Of a stretch of DNA of 64,000 bases, positions 27,184 to 36,508 are shown piece after piece (positions within the stretch are counted from its first letter, which is position 1; each line of letters starts with the position of its first letter). The DNA comes from Lachnospiraceae bacterium. Lineage in GTDB: Bacteria; Bacillota; Clostridia; Lachnospirales; Lachnospiraceae. The position numbers and the translations under genes were made by a program. The notes under the pieces are model-generated. The model did no database searches, had not been told where the DNA came from, and was given only the letters and a program-made list of their open reading frames with translations. The stretch covers positions 151,194-215,193 of the forward strand of contig JAAUZH010000011.1 of NCBI GenBank assembly GCA_014804675.1. The letters are read 5' to 3'.

Positions 27184-28842
27184 TTACTCGCTAAGCCCTT
27201 CCACATATTCATCCACATATTGAAGCCTCTGCAGTGCAAACTCCTTCATTTGGGAAAAGTCCTCTTCATACCGTCCCTGGGGCCATCGTTCCTTTTCCCG
27301 CTCATAAGCGCCTGAGCCCTTTACTGTTTGTTCCAGGCTGTCTATCCGGTCCAGTATGGAATTTTGGGAAAAGCTGGTGCTTCTCCACTCTTTCCATGTC
27401 TGTTTTAATATGCTTACGGAATCATCCACATTCAAGTCAATCATCCTTTGACCCGGCTGCCAGCGAATCAGTTCCTTTACCACGCTGAAATCAGCTTTAC
27501 AGTAATATGGATTATCCGTATATACATCTCCAAAGGATATATTTAAATCCCAGGGAATGAAGTATCCCTGCGGCTTTCCGTCTCGGTTTCGCACTGCATA
27601 ATAGTAATTTTTCCCATAATTGTCAAATCCACCGATTGCCTGATAGAACAACCAGTTTTGAAGGACATTCTCCTGATTTACCAGGGAAGTGATTTGACCT
27701 GCAAATTCTTCATCGCTTCCTTCGATACAGGCCGCCAGGTCGTATAGCGGCTTCCATTCCTCTTCATTTTGTAAAATCAAATCGCCTTTTAAGAAGAATC
27801 CTCCACGATAATCCGGCATATTTTCATCCGGAAGGGCGCCTTGGAAATCTTCTGCCTTCCATTCTGCTGTGTACTTTTTCTTATAAATTCGTTCAATGAC
27901 CGCTTCTCCAGCCTCTACCTGAGAAGAGACAGATGCCATTCCCAGCTGTTTCTTGTCAATAGGAAACATTAAACCATACAGCCCCTGATAAGCATCGTTA
28001 ATAAATACCTCAACATATTCCATATGGGTCCCAAATGTTTTCTGATAGGGGTTTTCTTCTGCTCCTGCCTGCTCCCACAAATCATTGGCAAGCTTATCCT
28101 TTATTTTGGAACCATCTGCATAAAGCCCATTTAATATCCAGTCATTATCCGTTCTCATTCCAAGCAGACTTTCATTCTTCTTCTGAAAGCTGCCGTCCTT
28201 TTTCTGCTCATACAAATTCAGCCGCAGGCTTTTCTTTTCGTAATTCAGGCTGGTATTTCCCCGAAGCCGGCTTGTAGTGTAGCAGTTAGTTACAAATTCA
28301 CCGGCTGCCCGCACACTATCCTTTCCGTTTTTTTTCCCATCTGCTGCCAGATTGTCATAAACCTTTAACAAAAACAAGGGCTGCCCATCATCCATTGCAT
28401 ACTCACTGGAGGTAAAGTCCATGATAGAAACGCCCGTTATTTTAAGATAGCAAAGGCAATAGCCATCCTTTTCCACCATATAAAAGGGAATGGCCTCATT
28501 TCCTGCCATCAGGGAAAGCTTCTTCTTTTCCGTAAAGTCCTCTAAAAAAACCGGCTCTGCTCCTTCCATATCTGTTCCAAAGCTGCCGCTTTCAAATCCC
28601 TCTTTCTCCATGCTAAGGGGCAGAAAAAAAGTGCGGCTTTCCCGATCATAAGGTAACACCTGTTCCCGAAAGGTCAGCTTCGCCTGTACCTCTTCCTTTT
28701 CCCTTAACCTTTCCAACAGCTTATTCAGTTTTTCTTCCTGAAACACCTGCACCTCCATTGCCGGACGGGTTTTCTCAAAAATCCCCCATGCCACAAAGAA
28801 AAGAAGCACAATCAGGCTGCCTGCCATTATCCATTTTTTCAT
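27184..28842 (-). CDS. Membrane-anchored CotH-family kinase
   Basis: Protein of 552 residues with an N-terminal signal anchor (about 5-22) and an external CotH domain. Seen: RLRGNTSLNYEKKSLRL (about 192-208), DWILNGLYADGSKIKDKL (about 234-251), the catalytic-loop analogue GFDNYGKNYYYAV (D407) and the metal site FIPWDLNISFG (D432). CotH of Bacillus is an atypical kinase of spore-coat proteins; the wider secreted family has unknown targets. Neighbouring VTC and DUF4956 genes form a recurrent trio. Whether it phosphorylates protein or glycan here is open. Confidence 0.85.
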   Translation of the reverse strand: MKKWIMAGSLIVLLFFVAWGIFEKTRPAMEVQVFQEEKLNKLLERLREKEEVQAKLTFREQVLPYDRESRTFFLPLSMEKEGFESGSFGTDMEGAEPVFLEDFTEKKKLSLMAGNEAIPFYMVEKDGYCLCYLKITGVSIMDFTSSEYAMDDGQPLFLLKVYDNLAADGKKNGKDSVRAAGEFVTNCYTTSRLRGNTSLNYEKKSLRLNLYEQKKDGSFQKKNESLLGMRTDNDWILNGLYADGSKIKDKLANDLWEQAGAEENPYQKTFGTHMEYVEVFINDAYQGLYGLMFPIDKKQLGMASVSSQVEAGEAVIERIYKKKYTAEWKAEDFQGALPDENMPDYRGGFFLKGDLILQNEEEWKPLYDLAACIEGSDEEFAGQITSLVNQENVLQNWLFYQAIGGFDNYGKNYYYAVRNRDGKPQGYFIPWDLNISFGDVYTDNPYYCKADFSVVKELIRWQPGQRMIDLNVDDSVSILKQTWKEWRSTSFSQNSILDRIDSLEQTVKGSGAYEREKERWPQGRYEEDFSQMKEFALQRLQYVDEYVEGLSE

Positions 28843-28850
28843 GAAATATC

Positions 28851-29243
28851 CTATCCCAATCTGCTCTTTTTGCAGATTTCATCCAGCTCATCCAGACTGT
28901 ATTTTAAAAATTCATCCGGACGGACGGTTCTGTCATCTACATAAAAGCCCCTATGTCCCGGCCAGGGCTTTCCATAAATAATTTCATCATATGGGATGTC
29001 CCATTTATCCAGCCATTCCAAAAGAACCTTTGCTGTATTGGCATTGATCAGACCGATATTTCCGTCATAGCTGTTCATATTCCTGGAAGTAAACAGAGTA
29101 ATCGTTGCCCCGCCCGCTTTATATTCCCTTAATTTTTCCACGATTTCCGGAAAGGGTACCAAATCCAGATAATCTTCTTCTTTTTTCTTAATGGGACATA
29201 GAGTACCATCTATGTCAAAGCAAAACTTTACTCCTGAATACAT
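28851..29243 (-). CDS. HAD-family capsule-type phosphatase
   Basis: Small HAD hydrolase of 130 residues. Motif I is FDIDGTLCP (nucleophile D at about 10), motif II is LFTSRNM (about 50) and motif IV is FYVDDRTVRPDEF (about 100-112). No cap domain is present, typical of the short HADs in capsule clusters. It overlaps the kinase gene upstream by 16 bp and precedes CotH by 8 bp. It probably removes a phosphate during synthesis of an activated building block; the substrate is unknown. Confidence 0.8.
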   Translation of the reverse strand: MYSGVKFCFDIDGTLCPIKKKEEDYLDLVPFPEIVEKLREYKAGGATITLFTSRNMNSYDGNIGLINANTAKVLLEWLDKWDIPYDEIIYGKPWPGHRGFYVDDRTVRPDEFLKYSLDELDEICKKSRLG

Positions 29244-30670
29244 CCTTCTACCTCATCTAAAATATTGATTGCATTTAATATAAATCCAAATACCTTACCC
29301 GGCTGGTCCATATGATAGGGCAGCATGGATAAGAATAAGCTTGCCTCATAAAGGCGTACCAGCCTGTAATCAAAATCATTTTTCTCCAGATAGCCCTTAA
29401 ATACTTCCACATAAGGCTGCTTGTCCGCATCAATGGTCAGGGACAGCTTCATATCCCGGTCCATAGTAATCTCATAAAGACCGCTGTTGAAAAAATCATA
29501 GCAGCCACAAATGGAATGGGACAGCTTTGCCAGATCATAATACATATCCGTATATAACTCTTCCTCCTGCAGGGCCCCTTTGGGATCGATCAGCTTCAGT
29601 ATATCTGCCTCCCTGCTGTAAAGAATATTGGAAAAGCACAAATCTCCGTGCCCGATTACCAAACAGTTGTTATCTTTTTCTGGACGTTTTACCTGCTCAT
29701 ACAGCTTACAGTAAGTTTCAACCACCTGCTCTAAGCTTTCGTATTCCGTTCCCATGGCAATCATATGGTCAAACTGCTCATACTGAGGATATTTCTTCAG
29801 CTCTTCCATACGGCTCTTCAGCTTATCTACATAAAGCTCTTTGGCAACTGCCCTCACCTCTTCCCTGGAAGCTTTTTTCCTTCCCCGTATTGCAAGAAAG
29901 TAAAACAGCTTTTCCAGTATATCAGATAGCTCTTCCGTAGAAACCGCACCATGCACGAAACGGATGGCAATATCCGTCATGTGATAACGTTCCATCGTAT
30001 AAGAAGCAAAATCCTTTCCTTCCTGATAGTCAAAAGGCATGACAAACCACATTTTCATATTATCCGGCAAAAGATAATAAAAGTTATATTCTGATTTAAT
30101 TTTTTCTATTTTATTGGATTTCTTTGTAACTGTATAATCGTCACCTAATAATGCATTGAAAAACCGGGCATCAAAACCACTTGTAATAAAGGTAAGGAAA
30201 TTGCTGCGTTTTGATATGTCCATAAACGCATCCGTAGTTATGATTTCTCCTTCAAAGCTCCTGCTTGTCAAATCCTCAAAATGGCTGAAATATTCCTCTC
30301 CTCCGCTAACAATGGCCATAGCTGTTTTTTCCTGACACATTGCCACAAAGGATTCCTTGGCATATTGCGCCTTTGTGAGAAGAACGGAAAATTCCTTTGT
30401 ATCCTTTAGGGCAAAATTCGAGTAGAGATGTACCAGATTTATCGGTTCCTCCAAATCCTTATAAGCCTTATAAATCTGTTCCCTATCCTCTATGCCGGAG
30501 TAAAATAGGATGTGGGCTACCGCTTTGTTTTTCTGGATTTCGGCTTTCATACGGTTTTTTAAGGTAATTCTTTTAAAAATCGTATCACCATAGGAGTTAT
30601 GCCCTGTAATGGTTCCCACCTCTTTATTTGGTTTTACGCTGTCATCATAAATGACGAAAAGTCTTTTCAT
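29228..30670 (-). CDS. APH/choline-kinase-like kinase with extra N-terminal domain
   Basis: Protein of 480 residues. The C-terminal half has the aminoglycoside/choline kinase catalytic loop GHGDLCFSNIL (H341, D343, N348) and the DFG-like IDPKG (D362). The first about 170 residues form an additional domain I do not recognise (starts KRLFVIYDDSVKPNKEVGTITGHNSYGD). Such kinases occur in capsule loci where they phosphorylate a small alcohol or sugar before nucleotidyl transfer. It overlaps both neighbours (4 and 16 bp), which argues for a joint pathway with the HAD phosphatase and the nucleotidyltransferase. Confidence 0.78.
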   Translation of the reverse strand: MKRLFVIYDDSVKPNKEVGTITGHNSYGDTIFKRITLKNRMKAEIQKNKAVAHILFYSGIEDREQIYKAYKDLEEPINLVHLYSNFALKDTKEFSVLLTKAQYAKESFVAMCQEKTAMAIVSGGEEYFSHFEDLTSRSFEGEIITTDAFMDISKRSNFLTFITSGFDARFFNALLGDDYTVTKKSNKIEKIKSEYNFYYLLPDNMKMWFVMPFDYQEGKDFASYTMERYHMTDIAIRFVHGAVSTEELSDILEKLFYFLAIRGRKKASREEVRAVAKELYVDKLKSRMEELKKYPQYEQFDHMIAMGTEYESLEQVVETYCKLYEQVKRPEKDNNCLVIGHGDLCFSNILYSREADILKLIDPKGALQEEELYTDMYYDLAKLSHSICGCYDFFNSGLYEITMDRDMKLSLTIDADKQPYVEVFKGYLEKNDFDYRLVRLYEASLFLSMLPYHMDQPGKVFGFILNAINILDEVEGCIQE

Positions 30671-31425
30671 GGCTCTTTATCCTTCTTTTTCCTTATGATA
30701 TAAACCAACTGCCCCACAATGGAAAGCAGAAGAAATACTCCCGCTCCCACCAAGGTATAAGTACTTGCTATTCTGCTTTCTCCTGCCAAAAAAATGCTCT
30801 TTATATACTGGGAAAAGCTTCCAATTCCAAAGGGAACTGCCAAAAAGCCCGCCAGTGCCTTCAAGGCAAGTATTTCAAATACCCATCCGGCAAAGGAAGC
30901 AAGAAAAATCAGCGCAAACCTTCCCTGCACCAGATTTTTCGTAAATTCATACCAGTTATTTACCACATCCAGCCCTTTTAAGACTGCCATGGAACGGCCT
31001 GAATTCTTTTCTTTAATAATATATTTGTTCAAATATTGATAAGTAGGCTCTATGGACAGATATATACAGGCTATTATCACAATGATTGCCAGAAATATCC
31101 ATGTAATAAAGGAGATATCCCCATAAAATATTACATCCAGCGGCAACAGCACAAGTAACAATGCTGCAATGTCAAAAAAGCGGTCTATGAGTACGCTCAG
31201 GATTCCCACCTGCCATACACCGCTTTCCCTTCCAATAGCAAATATCCGGTAAATTTCCCCTGCCTTAAAGGGAATGAGCAAATTCACAAAGGTCGTTTTC
31301 AGGTATAGCAGAAGGAATCTGCTAAAGCCGATTTTATGCTCCATGAGCACCAGATACAGCCTTATCATTTTAGCCGCATGCACCGCCAGAAAACAGACTG
31401 CAATCGCCAGAATGAACCACCACAT
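30667..31425 (-). CDS. Lysylphosphatidylglycerol-synthase-TM-like (UPF0104) membrane protein
   Basis: Integral membrane protein of 252 residues with six to seven hydrophobic segments. Seen: FVNLLIPFKAGEIYRIFAIGRESG (about 48-71) and the conserved VLIDRFFDIAALL (about 78-90), both characteristic of the LPG_synthase_TM/UPF0104 family (AglD-like), which includes lipid flippases and lipid-linked sugar proteins. The C-terminus is charged. It sits between a GT2 and the kinase. A role in moving or using a lipid-linked sugar is inference. Confidence 0.75.
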   Translation of the reverse strand: MWWFILAIAVCFLAVHAAKMIRLYLVLMEHKIGFSRFLLLYLKTTFVNLLIPFKAGEIYRIFAIGRESGVWQVGILSVLIDRFFDIAALLLVLLPLDVIFYGDISFITWIFLAIIVIIACIYLSIEPTYQYLNKYIIKEKNSGRSMAVLKGLDVVNNWYEFTKNLVQGRFALIFLASFAGWVFEILALKALAGFLAVPFGIGSFSQYIKSIFLAGESRIASTYTLVGAGVFLLLSIVGQLVYIIRKKKDKEP

Positions 31426-31470
31426 GGTTTTCTCCTCTCTAATATCTTATACCGGCAAAATTCCGGCTAT

Positions 31471-32271
31471 TCAGACCTTTGATTCCAGTTGGGTTATTTC
31501 TTCACTGGTATAAGTATCCCTGATTATTTCCCGATATTCATCCTTTATGGACTCCTTCCGGAACAAATAAGTAAATGCCATCTTCAATACGGTAATGGCC
31601 TGATTCATCATTTTTACATTGGAAACCTGGTCCTCTTCCCTCCAGGAAACCGGGCAGAATATGATTTTGTGTTTGTAATAATGGGATGCCAGAATCATAG
31701 CATAATTAAACATCAGGTTGTCCGGAAACTTTTCATAAAAGCTATCCTTCAACATTTTTGTGCTGTATAGATTGAGTCCTGAACCAAGGTCGAAAATCCG
31801 CTGTTTTGTCACAAAAGCAAAAATAAAATTGTACACTACATTTCCAAAGGTGCGGAATCTGGAATACCCCGTGAGCCTGGAACCTCTCATAAATCTTGCT
31901 CCCAGCACACAGTCATAACGTTCATGGATTTCCTTTTGCAGCATAGGAATAAAATCATGGATATCCCCCTGATCATCTCCATGCAGCATACAGACATAAT
32001 CGTAGCCATGGTCCACCGCATAATGAAATGCCATCTTCTGTGAACCGCCCAGACCGTAATTATCCGTATTCCGCATGAGCTTAATGGGCTTGTCCGGATT
32101 TTTTTCTATATAATCCAATACTACCGCTTCCGTATTATCTGTGCTCCGGTTATTTACCACAAGCACCTTGTTAAAATAGGAAAGCACATTGTTATCTAAC
32201 TGTCCCAGCACCCGCCCTATCTGCTTTTCACAGTTATAAGCCGGAATAAAAAGTAACATTTTATTACTCAT
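31471..32271 (-). CDS. GT2 glycosyltransferase, Dpm1/GtrB-like
   Basis: Glycosyltransferase of 266 residues: LLFIPAYNCEKQIGRVLGQL, VVNNRSTDNTEAV, the donor/metal site CMLHGDDQGDIHDFIP (about 95-110) and VLGARFMRGSRLTG. This is the dolichol-phosphate-mannose-synthase type, expected to place a sugar on undecaprenyl phosphate. It has no C-terminal membrane segments; the GtrA-like protein, whose gene overlaps it by 8 bp, would supply the membrane part. The pair recalls GtrA/GtrB of phage and wall-glycan decoration systems. Confidence 0.87.
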   Translation of the reverse strand: MSNKMLLFIPAYNCEKQIGRVLGQLDNNVLSYFNKVLVVNNRSTDNTEAVVLDYIEKNPDKPIKLMRNTDNYGLGGSQKMAFHYAVDHGYDYVCMLHGDDQGDIHDFIPMLQKEIHERYDCVLGARFMRGSRLTGYSRFRTFGNVVYNFIFAFVTKQRIFDLGSGLNLYSTKMLKDSFYEKFPDNLMFNYAMILASHYYKHKIIFCPVSWREEDQVSNVKMMNQAITVLKMAFTYLFRKESIKDEYREIIRDTYTSEEITQLESKV

Positions 32272-32704
32272 TGGGTTCTCCCTTCTTTTCTAAGAATATC
32301 TTTCTCGTAATGAAATTATAAACCATAACGATTCCAGTTGCCACAATTTTCCCTGTGATTTCCGCCAAATCATCGGAAATCAATTGATTCAGCCATTCCC
32401 ATTGTGCATAAATGCCATCCACACAGCCTAAGATAATCAATTCATTTAATCCAAGCCCAATCACACTTAATATAACAAAAATAACGAATTCTGTCTTTCT
32501 GTTCATTTGCTCCTTGCGCACGAACACAAACTTCATGCTAAGAAGATAATTGATGATAACCGATATGACAAAGCCCCAAAAGGCTGCCACGGCATAATGG
32601 ACATTTACCACATAATTCAAAAAAGAAAATACGGCAAAATCGATGCCAAAACAAATTACGCCTACAATACCAAATTTCACAAACTGTTCTAATAATTTCT
32701 TCAT
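32264..32704 (-). CDS. GtrA-family membrane protein
   Basis: Small four-helix membrane protein of 146 residues, with FVKFGIVGVICFGIDFAVFSFLNYV at the start and NYLLSMKFVFVRKE in the middle, diagnostic of GtrA. GtrA proteins are proposed to flip or assist lipid-linked sugars made by a GtrB-type GT2. It overlaps the GT2 gene by 8 bp, which fits that partnership and suggests side-chain glycosylation of the exported polymer outside the membrane. Confidence 0.9.
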   Translation of the reverse strand: MKKLLEQFVKFGIVGVICFGIDFAVFSFLNYVVNVHYAVAAFWGFVISVIINYLLSMKFVFVRKEQMNRKTEFVIFVILSVIGLGLNELIILGCVDGIYAQWEWLNQLISDDLAEITGKIVATGIVMVYNFITRKIFLEKKGEPNE

Positions 32705-32722
32705 AACCTTATCCTAACTGTT

Positions 32723-34465
32723 TTATTTTGAAACATCGGGAAGCTTATCCAACAGCGCTGTTTTTAATGCCTGAAGCTTCTCTTCACTGTCCTGTAGATT
32801 CGTCCCCTTTACCCCCATGTAAAATTTAATCTTTGGTTCTGTTCCAGAGGGCCGCACGCAGCACCATGCATCATTTTCCAATTCAAAATAAAGCACGTTG
32901 GACTTTGGAAGTTTCACGGAAGAAACGCTCCCATCCGACAGATTCAAGGATTCTGCGGTACTAAAATCCTTAATTGCCACTGTTTTAAAGTCACCAAAGG
33001 CTGCAATCTTACTGCTTCTTAAATATTCCATGATCTTTCCAATCTGCTCCTGACCGGAAACCCCCTTTAAAGTAATGGTGTGCAGTCCTTCTTTAAAATA
33101 TCCATATTTATCGTAAAGGGCAAGCATCTGGTCCCAAAGGGTAATCCCCTGCCGCTTGCAATATGCCGCCACCTCACAAAGGCACATAACCGCCACTACC
33201 GCGTCCTTATCCCTTGCATGGGTTCCCGCAAGGCAGCCATAGCTTTCTTCCAGGCCAAACACATAATGATTGGAGCCGGTTTCTTCAAACCATTTAATCT
33301 GCTCGCCAATGTATTTAAAGCCGGTAAGCACTTCCTTTAATTCCACATGATAATCGGCAGTAAGTGCATCTGCCATATTGGTAGTCACCACTGTTTTTAC
33401 AAGAGCCGGATGTTCGGGCATAGTATTTGTTTTTGTTCTTTCCCTTAAAATGTATTCCGCAATGAGCATTCCCGACATATTGCCCGTAAAGGGAATGTAT
33501 TCGCCGGATTTCGTGTCAAGGGCATAAATACCAAGACGGTCTGCATCCGGGTCTGTTGCCAGAATCACATCTGCTCCTACTTCCTTTGCCAGCTTTAAGG
33601 CTAAGGCAAAGGCTGCCGGGTCTTCCGGATTCGGGTAGCTTACTGTTGTGAAATTGCTGTCAGGCAGCTCCTGCTCCTTTACTACATATACCTTTTTAAA
33701 ACCAAGCTCCGACAGCACACGCCGCACCGGAACATTGCCTGTTCCATGAAGAGGTGTGTATACGATTTTTATTTCCTCTGCCATTTCCCGGATTATGTCC
33801 AGATGAATGATCTGCTTTTTTAACTCCTCCATATAGGCATCATCGATTTCTTTTCCTATGACCGTAAGAAGCCCCTGCTTTTCAGCCTCTTCCCTTGGCA
33901 TAGTCTTTACCCTATGGTAATCCGTCACTGCCTTTACTTCTCCGATGATTTCTTTATCCCTTGGAGATGTAATTTGGGCGCCATCCTCCCAGTATACCTT
34001 ATATCCATTATATTCCGGCGGATTATGGCTTGCCGTTACTACGATACCTGCTGCACACCCAAGCTTCCGCACCGCAAAGGACAATTCCGGCGTTGGCCTT
34101 AAGGCATCAAATAAATATGCCTTGATTCCGTTAGCACAAAGACAAAGCGCCGCTTCTAAGGCAAATTCCGGCGAATATTTTCTGGAATCATATGCAATGG
34201 CGGCCCCTTTTTCCTGTGCCCCCTGCTTTTTTATATAATTGGCAAGTCCCTGGGTAGCCTTCCTGACCGTATAAAAATTCATCCGGTTGGTTCCAGCGCC
34301 GATTACCCCTCTAAGACCGCCGGTGCCAAATTCCAGCTCCTTATAAAACCTGTCTTCCACTTCCTTTTCATCGTTACGGATTGCTAATAACTCCTCTTTC
34401 GTTTCTTCATCGAAATAATCATCCTCTAACCAAAACTGAAATGTATCTCTATATCCGTTATCCAT
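32723..34465 (-). CDS. Phosphoglucomutase/phosphomannomutase
   Basis: Alpha-D-phosphohexomutase of 580 residues, the length of the PgcA group. Seen: active-site serine loop VVTASHNPPEYNGYKVYW (about 139-156), metal loop ATDPDADRLGI (about 301-311), sugar loop GLEESYG (about 395-401) and phosphate loop RPSGTEPKIKFY. It interconverts glucose-6-P and glucose-1-P (or mannose forms), giving glucose-1-P for RmlA (dTDP-rhamnose) and UDP-glucose for Ugd. Its place in the operon ties carbon flow to glycan synthesis. Confidence 0.93.
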   Translation of the reverse strand: MDNGYRDTFQFWLEDDYFDEETKEELLAIRNDEKEVEDRFYKELEFGTGGLRGVIGAGTNRMNFYTVRKATQGLANYIKKQGAQEKGAAIAYDSRKYSPEFALEAALCLCANGIKAYLFDALRPTPELSFAVRKLGCAAGIVVTASHNPPEYNGYKVYWEDGAQITSPRDKEIIGEVKAVTDYHRVKTMPREEAEKQGLLTVIGKEIDDAYMEELKKQIIHLDIIREMAEEIKIVYTPLHGTGNVPVRRVLSELGFKKVYVVKEQELPDSNFTTVSYPNPEDPAAFALALKLAKEVGADVILATDPDADRLGIYALDTKSGEYIPFTGNMSGMLIAEYILRERTKTNTMPEHPALVKTVVTTNMADALTADYHVELKEVLTGFKYIGEQIKWFEETGSNHYVFGLEESYGCLAGTHARDKDAVVAVMCLCEVAAYCKRQGITLWDQMLALYDKYGYFKEGLHTITLKGVSGQEQIGKIMEYLRSSKIAAFGDFKTVAIKDFSTAESLNLSDGSVSSVKLPKSNVLYFELENDAWCCVRPSGTEPKIKFYMGVKGTNLQDSEEKLQALKTALLDKLPDVSK

Positions 34466-34478
34466 TTCTTATCTGCTC

Positions 34479-36488
34479 CTATCTTATTTGTTGTTTCTTC
34501 CAATTCACGGTAAAATCCGAGTGATCCAGCGAAAAATTCCTGTTGTAATAAGGGTCTCCTTCCGAAAGCTCCACCTTCCACCGTTCTTTAAACTTGTCCG
34601 ATTCCTCCTGATAGCGGATGGCATTGGCATCCTTTTTATTATCTGAGCCTCTGGACTTTGACTCATAATGATACAGCTCCGCAAAGGGAGTAAAAATATT
34701 TAACAAACCAAGCTTTCTGATTCTCAGGCAGAAATCCACGTCATTCAATGCAACTGCATATTCTTCATCAAGCCCTCCTAACTGCTGGTACAAGGACTTC
34801 TTTACAAGCATACAGGCTCCCGTTACTGCCGTTACGTTTTGAGCATAGCATAGCTTTCCCATATATCCCACATTGGCTTCCGGCACCTTATAATGAGTGT
34901 GTCCCGCTGTCCGGTGTGCCCCAAGGCCAATGACGATTCCCGCATGCTGGATAGTCTTATCCTCATAATACAGCTTGGCGCCTACCGCTCCAACATCCTC
35001 CCGCTGTCCGTACATAAGCATTTCTTCCATCCAGCCTTCAGTTATGACCTCTGTGTCATTGTTTAATAATAACACATATTCTCCTTTTGCAAAAGACACT
35101 CCATAGTTATTTATCTTAGAATAATTGAACACTCCCTGATAGGTTACAGTGCGCACCTTCGGATGTTTGGAGATTTCCTGATAATATTCCTGAATCTGTT
35201 TCGTCTCACTGTTATTTTCCACTATGATGATTTCATAATTTTCATAAGTGGATTTATTGATGATGGATTCCACACAGCGGCTTAAATCCTCCACATGATC
35301 TTTATTGGCAATAATAATGGACACAAGAGGCCGTTCCTTCAAATCATATTTAATGCGAAATATGGTTTCAAAGGCCCTTGTACTTTCAATGGAAAAATCA
35401 TGGCAGCCTTTACTTTTCAAATGCTCTGCAATAGCTCCCTTGGCCGCCGCTATGGCATAGGTCTTTGCACCAATTCCAGATGCTACGCTTCCTTTATGGG
35501 AGCGCCAATAGTACAGAATCTTAGGCACATGGACAATCTGCTTTGCCCTTCCGGTAAGGCGCAATATCATATCATGATCCTGACTTCCGTCAAACTGGCT
35601 GCGAAACAGCTCTGTGCCTTCCAGCAACTCTCTTTTGAATACGCTAAAATGGCAAATATAATTATTTGCTCTCAAATTATCCGGTGCAAAATCCGGCTTA
35701 AAGTGCAGGGTAATCATATGATTGATGCTGTTTCCTTTAAAGGTTGCCTCATCGCAATACACATAATCCGCATCCCGCTCACAGATTACCTTCATATATT
35801 CATACAACGCACTTGGATGCAGCAGGTCGTCATGATCGAAAAGCCCGATGTATTCCCCGGTTGCCATAGCATAACAGGCATTGGTATTCCCTGATATCCC
35901 TTCATTTTTCTCAAGCTTTTTGTATACAATCCTGGAATCCTTCTCGTAATAGCTTTTACAGATTTCTCCTACAAAGCCATGCTCCCCATCGGAGCCGTCT
36001 GCCAGGCAAAGCTCCCAGTTTTGATAGGTCTGCGCCACCACGCTGTTTATCATTTCCCGCAAGAAACGTTCCGGCGTATTATAGAGGGGAACCAGAATGC
36101 TGATTTTAATATCTTTTGAAAATTTGGTATCTTCCTCTTCTTTTCTTCTGGAAGCAGTTGGGAAGCTGCCTGTGCCATGTATTTTAATTGCTCTTTTCTC
36201 CCGGTATTTATTCACGATTTTCCTGGCAATCCCTTTGGGGTTCCCATGGCATAAAATGCGGTTTTTCTGCCTTATGAAAAAATGGATGACCACACGGAAG
36301 GGCTTGCTCATTGCCCAGAAAGGCGAGTCCTTAATACGGCTTAGCTTCATGGCAAGATCCTGACATTCCCGTCTGGAATCCGCCAGTTCATAAGCAAGCC
36401 GCTCACTCTTTTGCTTTTCCCTTTGGTAAAGCTCCTTATAATATTCTTCCAAATCCTTGTTATCTTCTTTCATATTTTCCTGCTTCAT
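34479..36488 (-). CDS. Two-domain GT2 glycosyltransferase
   Basis: Protein of 669 residues. An N-terminal coiled-coil-like part (about 1-50) is followed by SPFWAMSKPFRVV, a motif seen at the ends of other enzymes of such loci. It has two complete GT-A domains. The first spans about 125-340 (ISILVPLYNTPERFL; donor site GLFDHDDLLHP; base region SQDHDMILRL). The second spans about 380-610 (SIIIANKDHVEDLSRC; donor site VLLLNNDTEVI; base region LNDVDFCLRIRKLG). Two active sites imply transfer of two sugars or repeat-unit polymerisation, as in rhamnan synthesis enzymes. Confidence 0.88.
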   Translation of the reverse strand: MKQENMKEDNKDLEEYYKELYQREKQKSERLAYELADSRRECQDLAMKLSRIKDSPFWAMSKPFRVVIHFFIRQKNRILCHGNPKGIARKIVNKYREKRAIKIHGTGSFPTASRRKEEEDTKFSKDIKISILVPLYNTPERFLREMINSVVAQTYQNWELCLADGSDGEHGFVGEICKSYYEKDSRIVYKKLEKNEGISGNTNACYAMATGEYIGLFDHDDLLHPSALYEYMKVICERDADYVYCDEATFKGNSINHMITLHFKPDFAPDNLRANNYICHFSVFKRELLEGTELFRSQFDGSQDHDMILRLTGRAKQIVHVPKILYYWRSHKGSVASGIGAKTYAIAAAKGAIAEHLKSKGCHDFSIESTRAFETIFRIKYDLKERPLVSIIIANKDHVEDLSRCVESIINKSTYENYEIIIVENNSETKQIQEYYQEISKHPKVRTVTYQGVFNYSKINNYGVSFAKGEYVLLLNNDTEVITEGWMEEMLMYGQREDVGAVGAKLYYEDKTIQHAGIVIGLGAHRTAGHTHYKVPEANVGYMGKLCYAQNVTAVTGACMLVKKSLYQQLGGLDEEYAVALNDVDFCLRIRKLGLLNIFTPFAELYHYESKSRGSDNKKDANAIRYQEESDKFKERWKVELSEGDPYYNRNFSLDHSDFTVNWKKQQIR

Positions 36489-36508
36489 CTTCCTTTTTCC
36501 AGTCTTTT

